NCBI RefSeq assembly: GCF_007896845.1
Contig: NZ_VOHS01000001.1
Location: forward strand, 372,001 to 436,000
Direction: 5' to 3'
Length of the DNA stretch: 64,000 bases
Source: Chitinophaga pinensis
Lineage (GTDB): Bacteria > Bacteroidota > Bacteroidia > Chitinophagales > Chitinophagaceae
Shown: piece by piece, positions 1-8,259 of the stretch
Position numbering within the stretch: the first letter of the stretch is position 1
Layout of the letters: each line of letters begins with the position of its first letter
Notes under the pieces: generated by a model
What the model saw: the letters and a program-made list of their open reading frames with translations, nothing else
What the model was told of the DNA's origin: nothing
The model's database searches: none
Translations under genes and position numbers: made by a program

Positions 1-1
1 T

Positions 2-202
2 GAAAACGCAACCGTTATAGCAGAGAAATCGGCTGCTATGGCCAATGCGACCAAGATCAGTAACGCGGCACCAGAAGCCGCCAGTGCAGCACCGGCTAAT
101 GTGAAGGGAGAACTGGTGGTAGCGGTGACTATGAACGGAGACAGTAAACTGCTGAATGGGGTTGCTAATGTAGCCCGGTTCCTGTCCCGTAAAAAGAAAT
201 AA
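2..202 (+). CDS. C-terminal part of an unidentified protein (5' end outside window)
   Basis: An open frame enters from the left edge and stops at the TAA at 200-202, giving 66 residues. The tail is rich in Ala, Asn and Val (for example AMANATKISNAAPEAASAAP) and ends in a basic RKKK. No conserved motif is visible and the N-terminal part is missing, so no function is assigned. It stops 9 bases before the next gene on the same strand, so the two may be co-transcribed. Confidence 0.5.
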   Translation, partial: ENATVIAEKSAAMANATKISNAAPEAASAAPANVKGELVVAVTMNGDSKLLNGVANVARFLSRKKK

Positions 203-211
203 TCAGGAAGA

Positions 212-1144
212 ATGAATTTTTTTGATATGAAGTGTAAAGCTTTACGCTATTTATTGTTACTGCTTATTGTAAGTGTAGGTGCACAGGCCCAGACTGCAGA
301 CAGTCTTGTTGAGACGTTCCAGGTAAAAGGACTCATCATCATGAAGGGAAAGGATGCAAAAGGCAAACGTATCTTCAGGGTTTACAATGACACCGCCTAT
401 GCGAAAGAAAAGTTGAAGAAGAACCTGCAAACCAGATGGTTTGTCGTGGATCTCGGCTTTAACAACTATATCGACCGCAGCGATTATGGCGGAGCGGTAG
501 CATTATCCTATTACGCAGCACCCAACGGCTATGCTGACAGTTACAGTAAATCCTATACTTATTCTGCTGCCGGCCTCAATACCCTGGCGCCCCGCGGAGG
601 AAGTGCACCACTTACACCTTCGGAGTTCAAGCTGATTACCGGAAAGTCCATCAATGTCAACATCTGGCTTTTCCAGCAAAGGCTGAACGTCTACAAGCAT
701 AAGTTAAACCTGATCTATGCGCTGGGTGTCGAAATGAACAACTACCGCTTTGCGAGAAATATCACTTACGTACCGGGTTACCCGACTGAGATCGTAAGAG
801 ATAATGTTAACTTCTCTAAAAACAAGTTGTTTGCTGAATACCTGAGCGTACCGCTGATGCTGAACTTTAACAGTAATCCGGCCCGTCCCTCCAGAGCCTT
901 TAAAATGGGCATGGGTGTAATGGGTGGTTATCTTGTGAAAGCCAGAACCAAGCAGATCAGCAGAGAAAGAGGAAAAGAGAAAAAAGTAGATGACTTCAAC
1001 CTGAATAAATGGAAGCTCAGCCTTACCGGAGATATTGGTTATGGACCTCTTAAACTTTATGGTAATTTCGCGCTGACTCCTTTACATGATTATGGCCTGG
1101 AACAGTATCCTTTCTCAATAGGGATACGTTTTAATAGCTTTTAG
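212..1144 (+). CDS. Probable outer-membrane beta-barrel protein
   Basis: The 310-residue product starts with a basic, then strongly hydrophobic stretch ending near VGAQAQ, a typical Sec signal peptide, so it is exported. The mature part alternates polar and aromatic residues in short beta-like strands and ends in Phe (IGIRFNSF), the usual C-terminal signature of outer-membrane barrels. It resembles the small PorT/OmpW-like barrels common in Bacteroidota, but no specific family is recognised and no substrate is inferred. An in-frame ATG at 227 gives a more standard signal peptide (MKCKALRYLLLLLIVSVGA) and may be the true start. A small lipoprotein-like gene follows after about 30 bases. Confidence 0.65.
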   Translation: MNFFDMKCKALRYLLLLLIVSVGAQAQTADSLVETFQVKGLIIMKGKDAKGKRIFRVYNDTAYAKEKLKKNLQTRWFVVDLGFNNYIDRSDYGGAVALSYYAAPNGYADSYSKSYTYSAAGLNTLAPRGGSAPLTPSEFKLITGKSINVNIWLFQQRLNVYKHKLNLIYALGVEMNNYRFARNITYVPGYPTEIVRDNVNFSKNKLFAEYLSVPLMLNFNSNPARPSRAFKMGMGVMGGYLVKARTKQISRERGKEKKVDDFNLNKWKLSLTGDIGYGPLKLYGNFALTPLHDYGLEQYPFSIGIRFNSF

Positions 1145-1174
1145 CGTTTTTTGGGGGATCAAAATCTAAGATGT

Positions 1175-1435
1175 ATGCGTTCTTTTATTGCCTTTCTGGC
1201 CTGTACCGGATTTATTGTATGGGCTCATTCATGTGAGAAGAGAATTGTGGGGGTTAAAATTTATGGACACAAACCCGGGGTTACTGAAAATGAAGACGAA
1301 GTCCGTTATTCGTCCTTTGATCAATCACATGAGCACCCTTTACTGTTAGCCAATATACAGACACCTGTTGCCCTCGATGCACTGTTTGTTAATGTTCAGT
1401 ATGGCCCCACTTCGGAACTGGACTGGAAGAAATAG
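1175..1435 (+). CDS. Small putative lipoprotein, function unknown
   Basis: An open frame begins with a TTG at 1151, but the ATG at 1175 is preferred because translation then starts with MRSFIAFLACTGFIVWAHSC, a short hydrophobic signal with a Cys near residue 20 that could be lipidated. The -3 to -1 residues (AHS) are a loose fit to the lipobox, as tolerated in Bacteroidota. The mature part is only about 67 residues, acidic to neutral, and ends in TSELDWKK. No domain is recognised. Its closeness to the barrel gene upstream suggests a shared transcript. Confidence 0.45.
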   Translation: MRSFIAFLACTGFIVWAHSCEKRIVGVKIYGHKPGVTENEDEVRYSSFDQSHEHPLLLANIQTPVALDALFVNVQYGPTSELDWKK

Positions 1436-1499
1436 TCCATTGCTCATTTTTTAGTTCCATTTAACAAATTACTGCCCGGACACATCCGGACATTACCAT

Positions 1500-1507
1500 T
1501 ATATTTG
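1500..1507 (+). promoter_or_regulatory. Bacteroidota -7 promoter box for the M16 peptidase gene
   Basis: TATATTTG matches the Bacteroidota -7 consensus TAnnTTTG and ends 32 bases before the ATG at 1540. No clear -33 TTTG is seen. Just upstream, CCGGACA occurs twice exactly 10 bases apart (1476-1482 and 1486-1492), a possible one-turn-spaced binding site. Confidence 0.45.
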
Positions 1508-1539
1508 GTAATGTTTATTTTATTTTCAAAAACCAATTC

Positions 1540-4488
1540 ATGAACCTCATTCAAAAAGCAATCTGCTTATTGCTGCTGGCCTGTTCTATGTCCACAATAG
1601 CAGGAGCACAACAAAAGAAGTACGAATGGAAAGAGGGCACATCAGGAGGATATACCTATAAGTATATCGTAAATGATCCGATGAAAGCCCGCTTTTACAC
1701 GCTGAAAAACGGACTCACTGTTATCCTGTCTGTCAACAAAAAAGATCCACGTATTCAGACGCTGATCGGCACACGTGCCGGTAGCAACGACGATCCGGCT
1801 GATCACACCGGTCTGGCACACTACCTTGAACACCTGCTGTTCAAAGGTACCCAGCAGTACGGATCACTGGACTGGTCGAAGGAAAAACCTTATCTGGATC
1901 AGATCGAAGGGCTGTATGATACTTACAATCATACAACCGGTACTACTGCCCGCAATGCAGTGTATCACAAAATTGACAGCGTATCCGGTCTGGCAGCGAA
2001 GTATGCCATCGCCAACGAGTATGACAAACTGATGTCAGGCATGGGCGCTCAGGGTACCAACGCACATACCTGGGTAGAAGAGACCATTTATGAGGAAGAT
2101 ATCCCTTCCAACGTAGTGGACAAATTCCTGACTGTGCAGGCAGAAAGATTCAAAGACCCGGTGTTCCGCCTGTTCCATACAGAACTGGAAGCCGTGTACG
2201 AGGAAAAGAACAGAGGTCTGGACAATGACGGTCGTAAGTCTTACGAACTGATGTTATCTACCCTGTTCCCGACCCACAACTATGGTCAGCAGAGCACCAT
2301 CGGTACCGTAGAACATCTGAAAAACCCTTCCCTGAAGGCAATCCGTGATTTCTACAACACTTACTATGTACCGGGTAACATGGCGGTCGTAATGGCCGGT
2401 GATCTGGACCCTGATCAGGTGATCAGACAGGTGGATAAAGCGTTCTCTTACATGCAGGCTAAACCTGTAGTAAGCTACAAAGCGCCTGTTGAGAAGCCAA
2501 TGACCACGCCAATCGTAAAAGAAGTATTCGGTCCTGACGCTGAAAACGTAATGATCTCCTTCCGTATGCCCGGCGCACTGGATGTAAAATCCACTGTACT
2601 GCTGTCTGTTATTTCTGAAGTAATGAACAATGGCAAAGCCGGTCTGTTGGATCTGAACATCAACAAACAGCAGAAAGTACTGAAATCAGGTGCCAGCGTA
2701 ATGGGATGGAAAGACTATTCCGTGTTTATGCTGAACGGTACCGCCAAACAAGGCCAGACACTGGAAGAAGTAAAAGACCTCTTACTGGGTCAGCTGGATA
2801 TCCTGAAGAAAGGAGAGTTTGACGAGTCAATGGTAAAAGCGATTGTAAACAACGCGAAACTGGCTGAATTAACCGGTCTGGAAAGCAACAGCACCCGTGC
2901 TAATGCATTGATGGACGGCTTCATCAAACACAAAGGAAAGAACTGGGTAACCGACGTTTCTTTCGTGGATGATATGGGCAAGGTAACCAAACAGCAGATC
3001 GTTGATTTTGCCAATAAATACTTCGCAAACAACTACGTACTGTTGTACAAACGTAAAGGCGAAGACAAGAATATTCAGAAAGTAGAGAAACCTGCTATTA
3101 CACCGGTGGAAGTAAACCGTGAAGCACAATCTGCTTTCCTGAAACAGGTCAACGAAATGCCGGCTGCGGCTATTCAACCAATGTGGCTGGATTACGATAA
3201 AGATATTCAGAAAGGTAAACTGGGTGCTGCTGATGTGCTGTACGTACAAAACAAAGACAACGGTCTCTTCCGTCTGTACTACCGTTTTGATATGGGTAGC
3301 TGGAACAATAAACTGTATCCTCTGGCAGCACAGTATCTTCAGTTCCTCGGTACTGACAAGTATAGTTCCGAGCAGATCAGCAAAGAGTTCTATAACATCG
3401 CCTGTAATTTCAATGTTTCTACCGGTACAGACGCAACTACACTCAGCGTTACAGGTCTGCAGGAAAACTTTGATAAAGCAGTGAGTCTGTTTGAACACCT
3501 GCTGAAAAACTGCCAGCCAAATGAACAGGCACTTACCGCATTAAAAGGACGTATCGGAAAGAGCCGTTCAGATGCAAAACTGAATAAGGGTAATATCCTG
3601 AAAGGACTTGCCAGCTATGGTATGTATGGTGCTAAAAACCCATTCAACAACCAGTTGAGCCAGACAGATCTGGATGGTGTTACTGCACAGCAACTGACAG
3701 ACCTCCTGCATGGTTTGCCTGAATATCAGCATATGGTGATCTATTATGGTCCGCAGACCTTAGAAGCTGCTATTGCTGCTATCACTAAACAACACCAGAT
3801 ATCTGCTTCACCAAAAGCAGTACCTGCGCCGGTGAAATTTGATAAGATTACACAGGATAAAAATCAGGTGTTATTTACTGACTATGACATGGTACAGTCA
3901 GAAGTGAACTGGATCAGAAACGGTGGTACTTACAATCCTGAAACAACTGCACTGGTAAGCGTGTTTAACGGTTACTTCGGCGGAAACATGGGTTCTATCG
4001 TATTCCAGACTATCCGTGAGTCAAAAGCACTCGCTTACTCTACTTATGCTTACTATGCGGTGCCTGACAAGAAAGACAGCCGCTATTCTATGATCGCATA
4101 CGTAGGTAGTCAGGCAGATAAGATGAATGATGCGATCGGTGGCATGAATGAACTGCTGAATGAGATGCCTCGTTCTGATAAAGGTTTCCAGACGGCAAAA
4201 CTGAGTCTGAAACAAGATATCGAAACCGAGCGTATCACACAGGATGGTATCATCTTCAGTTACCTCGCTGCTAAAAAGCTGGGACTGGATACGGATTATC
4301 GTAAAACTGTCTATGCACAGATCGATGGTATTACCTTCGACAATGTGAAACAGTTCCATGATCAGAACATTGCCAACAAGCCTTATACTTATTGTATCAT
4401 GGCTTCAGAAAAGAAAGTAAATCCTGACGATCTGAAGAAGTATGGCGATGTGAAAGTCGTTACACTGGAAGAGATTTTCGGATACTAA
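1540..4488 (+). CDS. M16 family zinc metallopeptidase (insulinase/pitrilysin-like), secreted
   Basis: The 982-residue product has a signal peptide (about residues 1-23, ending AGAQ) and the inverted zinc motif HYLEH at residues 94-98 (His94, Glu97, His98). The next zinc-ligand candidate is a Glu in TELEAVYEEKNR, around residues 215-221, after an insertion longer than in short M16B enzymes. Further on are a linker and a second peptidase-like half with the R/Y-type region GSIVFQTIRESKALAYSTY, so one chain carries both halves of the clamshell. Periplasmic peptide degradation is the family role; the substrate is unknown. It is a stand-alone gene with its own -7 box and a very strong terminator. 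Confidence 0.92.
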   Translation: MNLIQKAICLLLLACSMSTIAGAQQKKYEWKEGTSGGYTYKYIVNDPMKARFYTLKNGLTVILSVNKKDPRIQTLIGTRAGSNDDPADHTGLAHYLEHLLFKGTQQYGSLDWSKEKPYLDQIEGLYDTYNHTTGTTARNAVYHKIDSVSGLAAKYAIANEYDKLMSGMGAQGTNAHTWVEETIYEEDIPSNVVDKFLTVQAERFKDPVFRLFHTELEAVYEEKNRGLDNDGRKSYELMLSTLFPTHNYGQQSTIGTVEHLKNPSLKAIRDFYNTYYVPGNMAVVMAGDLDPDQVIRQVDKAFSYMQAKPVVSYKAPVEKPMTTPIVKEVFGPDAENVMISFRMPGALDVKSTVLLSVISEVMNNGKAGLLDLNINKQQKVLKSGASVMGWKDYSVFMLNGTAKQGQTLEEVKDLLLGQLDILKKGEFDESMVKAIVNNAKLAELTGLESNSTRANALMDGFIKHKGKNWVTDVSFVDDMGKVTKQQIVDFANKYFANNYVLLYKRKGEDKNIQKVEKPAITPVEVNREAQSAFLKQVNEMPAAAIQPMWLDYDKDIQKGKLGAADVLYVQNKDNGLFRLYYRFDMGSWNNKLYPLAAQYLQFLGTDKYSSEQISKEFYNIACNFNVSTGTDATTLSVTGLQENFDKAVSLFEHLLKNCQPNEQALTALKGRIGKSRSDAKLNKGNILKGLASYGMYGAKNPFNNQLSQTDLDGVTAQQLTDLLHGLPEYQHMVIYYGPQTLEAAIAAITKQHQISASPKAVPAPVKFDKITQDKNQVLFTDYDMVQSEVNWIRNGGTYNPETTALVSVFNGYFGGNMGSIVFQTIRESKALAYSTYAYYAVPDKKDSRYSMIAYVGSQADKMNDAIGGMNELLNEMPRSDKGFQTAKLSLKQDIETERITQDGIIFSYLAAKKLGLDTDYRKTVYAQIDGITFDNVKQFHDQNIANKPYTYCIMASEKKVNPDDLKKYGDVKVVTLEEIFGY

Positions 4489-4515
4489 TCATATAGCGGT
4501 ATAGCCGTTTTTTTT

Positions 4516-4578
4516 AAGAACCGTCCGGTTCCGTTCAGCTGAAAGTTGAACGGAAATTCCGGATGGTTCTTTATTTTT
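4516..4578 (+). terminator. Long hairpin terminator after the M16 gene
   Basis: The outer arms AAGAACCGTCCGG (4516-4528) and CCGGATGGTTCTT (4559-4571) pair with one G-U. The inner arms TTCCGTTCA and TGAACGGAA pair perfectly around a 9-base loop. The two stems stack with a 3-base bulge, giving about 22 pairs, and the T-rich tract TTATTTTT follows. Confidence 0.85.
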
Positions 4579-4579
4579 G
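4572..4579 (+). promoter_or_regulatory. Candidate -7 box for the L,D-transpeptidase gene
   Basis: TATTTTTG fits TAnnTTTG and lies about 75 bases before the ATG at 4653. It overlaps the T tract of the preceding terminator, so the match could simply be the terminator tail. Confidence 0.3.
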
Positions 4580-4652
4580 CGATCTATTTTTTTACGCGCT
4601 GCAATAATGCATTGACAGCCAACGTTAACTAAATTGCAAAATCCCTGTGAAA

Positions 4653-5224
4653 ATGAATCGCTATTGCTTGTTGATGCTCCTGGTGCTGACTGTGACCGTA
4701 TCAGGATTTACTTTTAAAGGAGGTGACGAAGATTATCTGTATGAAGTGAAATTACACCCTGGCAACATTGATCCTGATAAAATATTTTTGTTGGTGGACA
4801 AGAGTGATTACCGGATGTACTTATATGAGGATGTTACCTTAAGAAAAATTTATAAAGTAGTATTTGGTAACAAAGACCAATCAGATAAGAGACAAGAAGG
4901 AGATCGCCTGACGCCTGAGGGTACATTTCATATACTGAGTAAAAGAACGGACAAACTCTGGAACCGTTTTATGCTCCTCGATTATCCGAACGAAGCTTCC
5001 TGGAATAAATTTCATGAGTTACAGAGTGCAGGCGCATTGCCAGCAGGTGCTACCCCGGTGGTGGTATTGGTATACACGGTGTAGAATGGAACTCCGGTAT
5101 ACGTGACAATTACGTCGAAGGACGCATTAACTGGACGCTCGGATGCGTGAGTATGAAGAATGCCGATGTCAGTGAACTATACGATATTATCAAAGTAGGA
5201 ACACCTGTTGTAATAAGACGTTGA
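4653..5224 (+). CDS. L,D-transpeptidase (YkuD domain), frameshifted before the catalytic motif
   Basis: The ATG at 4653 (an in-frame GTG at 4647 is the alternative) opens a protein with a signal-like N-terminus and a YkuD beginning: KIFLLVDKSDYRMYLYED, then GDRLTPEGTFHILSK. The frame as written stops at 5084, but the next frame continues at once with GIHGVEWNSGIRDNYVEG and then NWTLGCVSMKNADV, the conserved His-Gly and Leu-Gly-Cys-Val active site, ending at 5224. Restoring one G at GG 5057-5058 gives TPGGGIGIHGVEW and joins the two. The family cross-links or anchors peptidoglycan stem peptides in the periplasm. As written the product lacks the catalytic Cys; a missing base call is the simplest explanation. 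Confidence 0.8.
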
Positions 5225-5410
5225 TCCCTGTATTGCACATTGCAGTGTGTCTTATTACCTTTATTATAAGCAACGAATTCGAAGATCTTACATGCTGAAT
5301 TTTGATGAACAACAGTGCCGTTTTGGCCTCATGCCGGGAGCATTGTAGTGATGTCTGGCCTATGGTCTGGCATCATGAACTATCATAAAGGCGGGTATTG
5401 GTCTTGTGAG

Positions 5411-5444
5411 GCACACTTCATTCGGGTGGAGTGTGCTTTTTTTT
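5411..5444 (+). terminator. Rho-independent terminator
   Basis: GCACACTT (5411-5418) pairs with GAGTGTGC (5429-5436), including one G-U, and eight T follow at 5437-5444. It lies about 190 bases after the L,D-transpeptidase stop. The stretch 5225-5410 before it shows no convincing gene. The minus strand lacks a T tract here, so it probably serves only plus-strand transcription. Confidence 0.7.
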
Positions 5445-5451
5445 ATGTCAT

Positions 5452-6396
5452 CTATTGCAGGAAGCTTTTAACCGCTGCTTTCCATTTCTCTCCCTCATTA
5501 CGGCAGAATGACTGATGACCTGATTGCTCAAAGATGATCAGCTTCTTTTTACGTGTGCCCAATTGACGATAGACACTGGTGGTTTCCTGACGGGTCACCC
5601 GGTTATCTTTTGTACCCCAGCATACAAGGGCCGGCATATTAATACTTTGGGCATAATCAGAAGGATTATGGCTGAATCCCCAGAAGCCATTCTCAATACC
5701 ACCCCAGAAGGTGAGCAGTTCCGCAAGTGGCGTACCCGGCAGACTCACTGCACGCATTCTCCCTTTAACAGCATCTGTAAGCCTTGCAAAGGAGCATTCA
5801 AGGATAACCTTATCAGGATGCAGATGATAGGTCGGAACAGCCCTTAAAATAGCAGCAGCACCCATACTTACTCCCCAGAGTACAATGTGTTTTTCTCCTT
5901 TCTGCTGTACGAAGTTATAAGCCAACATTACATCTTCAGCCTCTTTATAACCGATAGTACAGACATCACCCTGACTATTACCGTGTGCGCGGAAATCCAT
6001 TAACAGTGTATTATAACCAAGCTGACGGAAATAAGCCGCTTCAGGGATTGGACCATCTTTACCGCCATTGTAACCGTGAAAGAGAATGACAGTACCTTTT
6101 GCATTTGATCGCGGGATCCACCATCCTTCCAGTTCAAGACCGTTGGAGGTTTCCACATGTATCGTTTCGTAAGGGACTTCCGGTTTGTGTCTGATAGAAG
6201 ACTTCGAAAGACGTACACCTAACAGCACCATCTTAGCTTTTTCGAAGATACTCATCTGTTCCGGTTGCTGGTGTTTGTTGGCAAATGCGCCGGCAGCATA
6301 AAAGTGAGTGAATTTCCACGCATGGAATGCGGCCACTATATTCAACAGGAGAAACAAAACAAGAAAAATCCGCAGGGTACGTTTCAGCAACTTCAT
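5452..6396 (-). CDS. Alpha/beta hydrolase, membrane-anchored
   Basis: The 314-residue product starts with one hydrophobic segment (about residues 8-24), a signal anchor. The hydrolase core has an oxyanion-type strand VILFHGYNGGKDG, the nucleophile elbow LWGVSMGAA (Gly-x-Ser-x-Gly), a candidate acid Asp in CWGTKDNRVT and a catalytic His in FEQSGHQSFC, in the order of the family's Ser-Asp-His triad. The serine-aminopeptidase/BAAT-like group includes esterases, thioesterases and peptidases; the substrate cannot be read from sequence. It lies downstream of the SusD-like gene on the same strand but is separated from it by a terminator hairpin only 14 bases before its start codon. Confidence 0.8.
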   Translation of the reverse strand: MKLLKRTLRIFLVLFLLLNIVAAFHAWKFTHFYAAGAFANKHQQPEQMSIFEKAKMVLLGVRLSKSSIRHKPEVPYETIHVETSNGLELEGWWIPRSNAKGTVILFHGYNGGKDGPIPEAAYFRQLGYNTLLMDFRAHGNSQGDVCTIGYKEAEDVMLAYNFVQQKGEKHIVLWGVSMGAAAILRAVPTYHLHPDKVILECSFARLTDAVKGRMRAVSLPGTPLAELLTFWGGIENGFWGFSHNPSDYAQSINMPALVCWGTKDNRVTRQETTSVYRQLGTRKKKLIIFEQSGHQSFCRNEGEKWKAAVKSFLQ

Positions 6397-6410
6397 GGTG
6401 TAAAAGTATA

Positions 6411-6448
6411 AAAAGCGGATGTATCATTTCAAGGATACACCCGCTTTT
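6411..6448 (-). terminator. Terminator hairpin between the SusD-like gene and the hydrolase gene
   Basis: AAAAGCGGATGTATC (6411-6425) pairs with GATACACCCGCTTTT (6434-6448) with one mismatch and an 8-base loop. Read on the minus strand, the stem is followed by TTTTTATACTTTT. It begins 19 bases after the SusD-like stop codon. Confidence 0.7.
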
Positions 6449-6467
6449 ATCATGAAAGTATATATGT

Positions 6468-8092
6468 TTAGTAACCTGCGTTCTGAATCATACCGGGATA
6501 TACCTCCAGTACGGACATCGGAATTGGCAGGTGTATGTGATGGTCTTTATACCCTTTATCAGTCAGTACCTGTGCGGCCTGATTGGTTAATACTAAAAAT
6601 GCATAGCGGAAACCTTCGCGATATAGTTCTTCTTTGTAGAGTAAGCCTAATTCTGCGATTGCCTCATCCATATTTTTCAGATCGAGGGCCGGTTTTTTAC
6701 TACGTGCACGGATCGTATTAACAGCGGTCTTGATATCGGCCAGTTCGTTTGCCATTGCTTTACCATAACCTCTCAGTAACCACGCTTCTGTGTAGCGGAT
6801 AGTTGGAAGGAATTTATATACAACATTATTACGAACGAAGTAGTTGATAAATGGACTCTCACCTGTTCCGAATACGGGAATATTCAGAATGATTTCATGT
6901 GTAGCAGGTGTAGTGAAAACGGTGCTATAATCAACCAGTTCATATGCCTTTGAATTAATCACCGCATCAGTATGTGAAAGGATAGATTCGATATCGCTTT
7001 CCTGAAAAGCTAATCTGGCCAGTAACATATGTGCTGCATAACTCGTAATATATCCGGTTGTGCTAGCAGGTGCTATTGCCGGCAGCGTAGGAAGAACGGC
7101 GTTCAGCTCTGCTTTGATGAAGGCCCTTGTTTCTTCCCATGAAGCGCGTTTTACATCGACGCCCATTTTAGAGTTTTTAAGGATGGGCAGCTGACCGAAA
7201 TAGGTGTGCAGTTCGAGATTAATGAACGCACGGTATACTCTGGCTTGTGCGATCATGGCGGAGTTGTCACCACTGATCTGTTGCAGACTTGAAAGTATTT
7301 TATTCAGCTCCAGTATGTTGTCAATATATGACGTCCAGATATAGGCGCTTGCTGCTGTATTGGGATTGAAAGTGAATTTGTCATAGGGACATAGATCATT
7401 CACGAAATTGCAGTCAGCATCATCGCTGAGTACACCATCCAGCATGGTGAGCGCTGTATGTACGGTGCCAACACGGCTGATGACGGTATACAGTGCACTT
7501 TGTGCCTGATCTGTCGTTGTATAGAGGGTAGATTTTGAATTCGATTTATAACCGATAATAACCTCCGCTCTGGCATCACCATCTTTTTTGATATCATAAG
7601 TGAGGAACGGTATTTCGGCAACATCGTCAGCGGAGATCATCATGTCTCCATTCAGGTCGCTGAAACGGAAGTCACCCGGCATTGCGCCTGACTGCAAAGG
7701 AGTCTGTGGATTTTTAATCTCTGTTTCTGACTGAAACAGGGTGTCTGATACCATTGTGTGACCGGTACCGTCATTCCATATATTGGTCATTTCGCCTTTG
7801 AAGGCCAGTATGAAATACTTACCGGGCGTTACATCCATAAATACGGCACTGCCTGATTCACCCGTAGTAGCAGTGTAAGCTGGTTTTGCCTCGAGATAGT
7901 CCTTTTTGGATGCAAACAATTGCACTTTTGCCTCGCCGGCTTCTCCGCCTCTTGGATGTGCTACATCCCATCCGGTGGCATCCCATACTTTGACGACCAG
8001 ATCAGGCACTTCTACAGGCGGTTCTGGAATGGGCTTATCTTTTTTACAGGCCCACAGGCTGCATAACAGTACAGGAATGAGGATTTTTTCAT
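6468..8092 (-). CDS. SusD/RagB-family outer-membrane lipoprotein with N-terminal beta domain and EF-hand-like loop; frameshift after the start codon
   Basis: The C-terminal two thirds is SusD-like: helix ARVYRAFINLELHTYFGQLP, the TPR-like region TSYAAHMLLARLAFQES, and the terminal RYTEAWLLRGYGKA and KEELYREGFRYAFLVL segments. Before it lies an unusual beta domain (LVVKVWDATGWDVA to GKYFILAFKGEMTN) and SDLNGDMMISADDVAEI, a dockerin/EF-hand-like calcium loop. As written the open frame starts at 8009, internally. Adding one A to the six-T run at 8084-8089 joins the ATG at 8092 to MKKILIPVLLCSLWAC, a standard lipoprotein signal followed by KKDKPIPEPP. SusD proteins are surface glycan- or peptide-binding lids on SusC transporters, but no SusC gene is adjacent. 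Confidence 0.8.
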
Positions 8093-8208
8093 GGAAAAAT
8101 TGTTAAAGTTGGGATAATGGTCTTCGTCCGGTTCTGAATGTTTCGTTCGCAGGTTAATATGGTCCGCTCGGGATCTTTACTACGCGGTTTCCTGGGCACA
8201 AGGATACA

Positions 8209-8237
8209 AAAAAGGGCTGAATATGTCAGCCCTTTTT
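8209..8237 (-). terminator. Terminator after acs
   Basis: AAAAAGGGCTGA (8209-8220) and TCAGCCCTTTTT (8226-8237) form a perfect 12-pair stem with a 5-base loop. On the minus strand it begins 23 bases after the acs stop codon and is followed by TTTTTTGTATC. Confidence 0.8.
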
Positions 8238-8259
8238 ATAATGTGAGTGTTAATAACTG

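Noticed and set aside
2869..3498. 209-codon minus-strand frame inside the M16 gene
   Set aside because: It is antisense to continuous M16 peptidase sequence with no motif of its own.
5315..5515. 66-codon plus-strand frame after the L,D-transpeptidase
   Set aside because: It runs through a terminator hairpin and into the antisense of the hydrolase gene; its residues show no structure.
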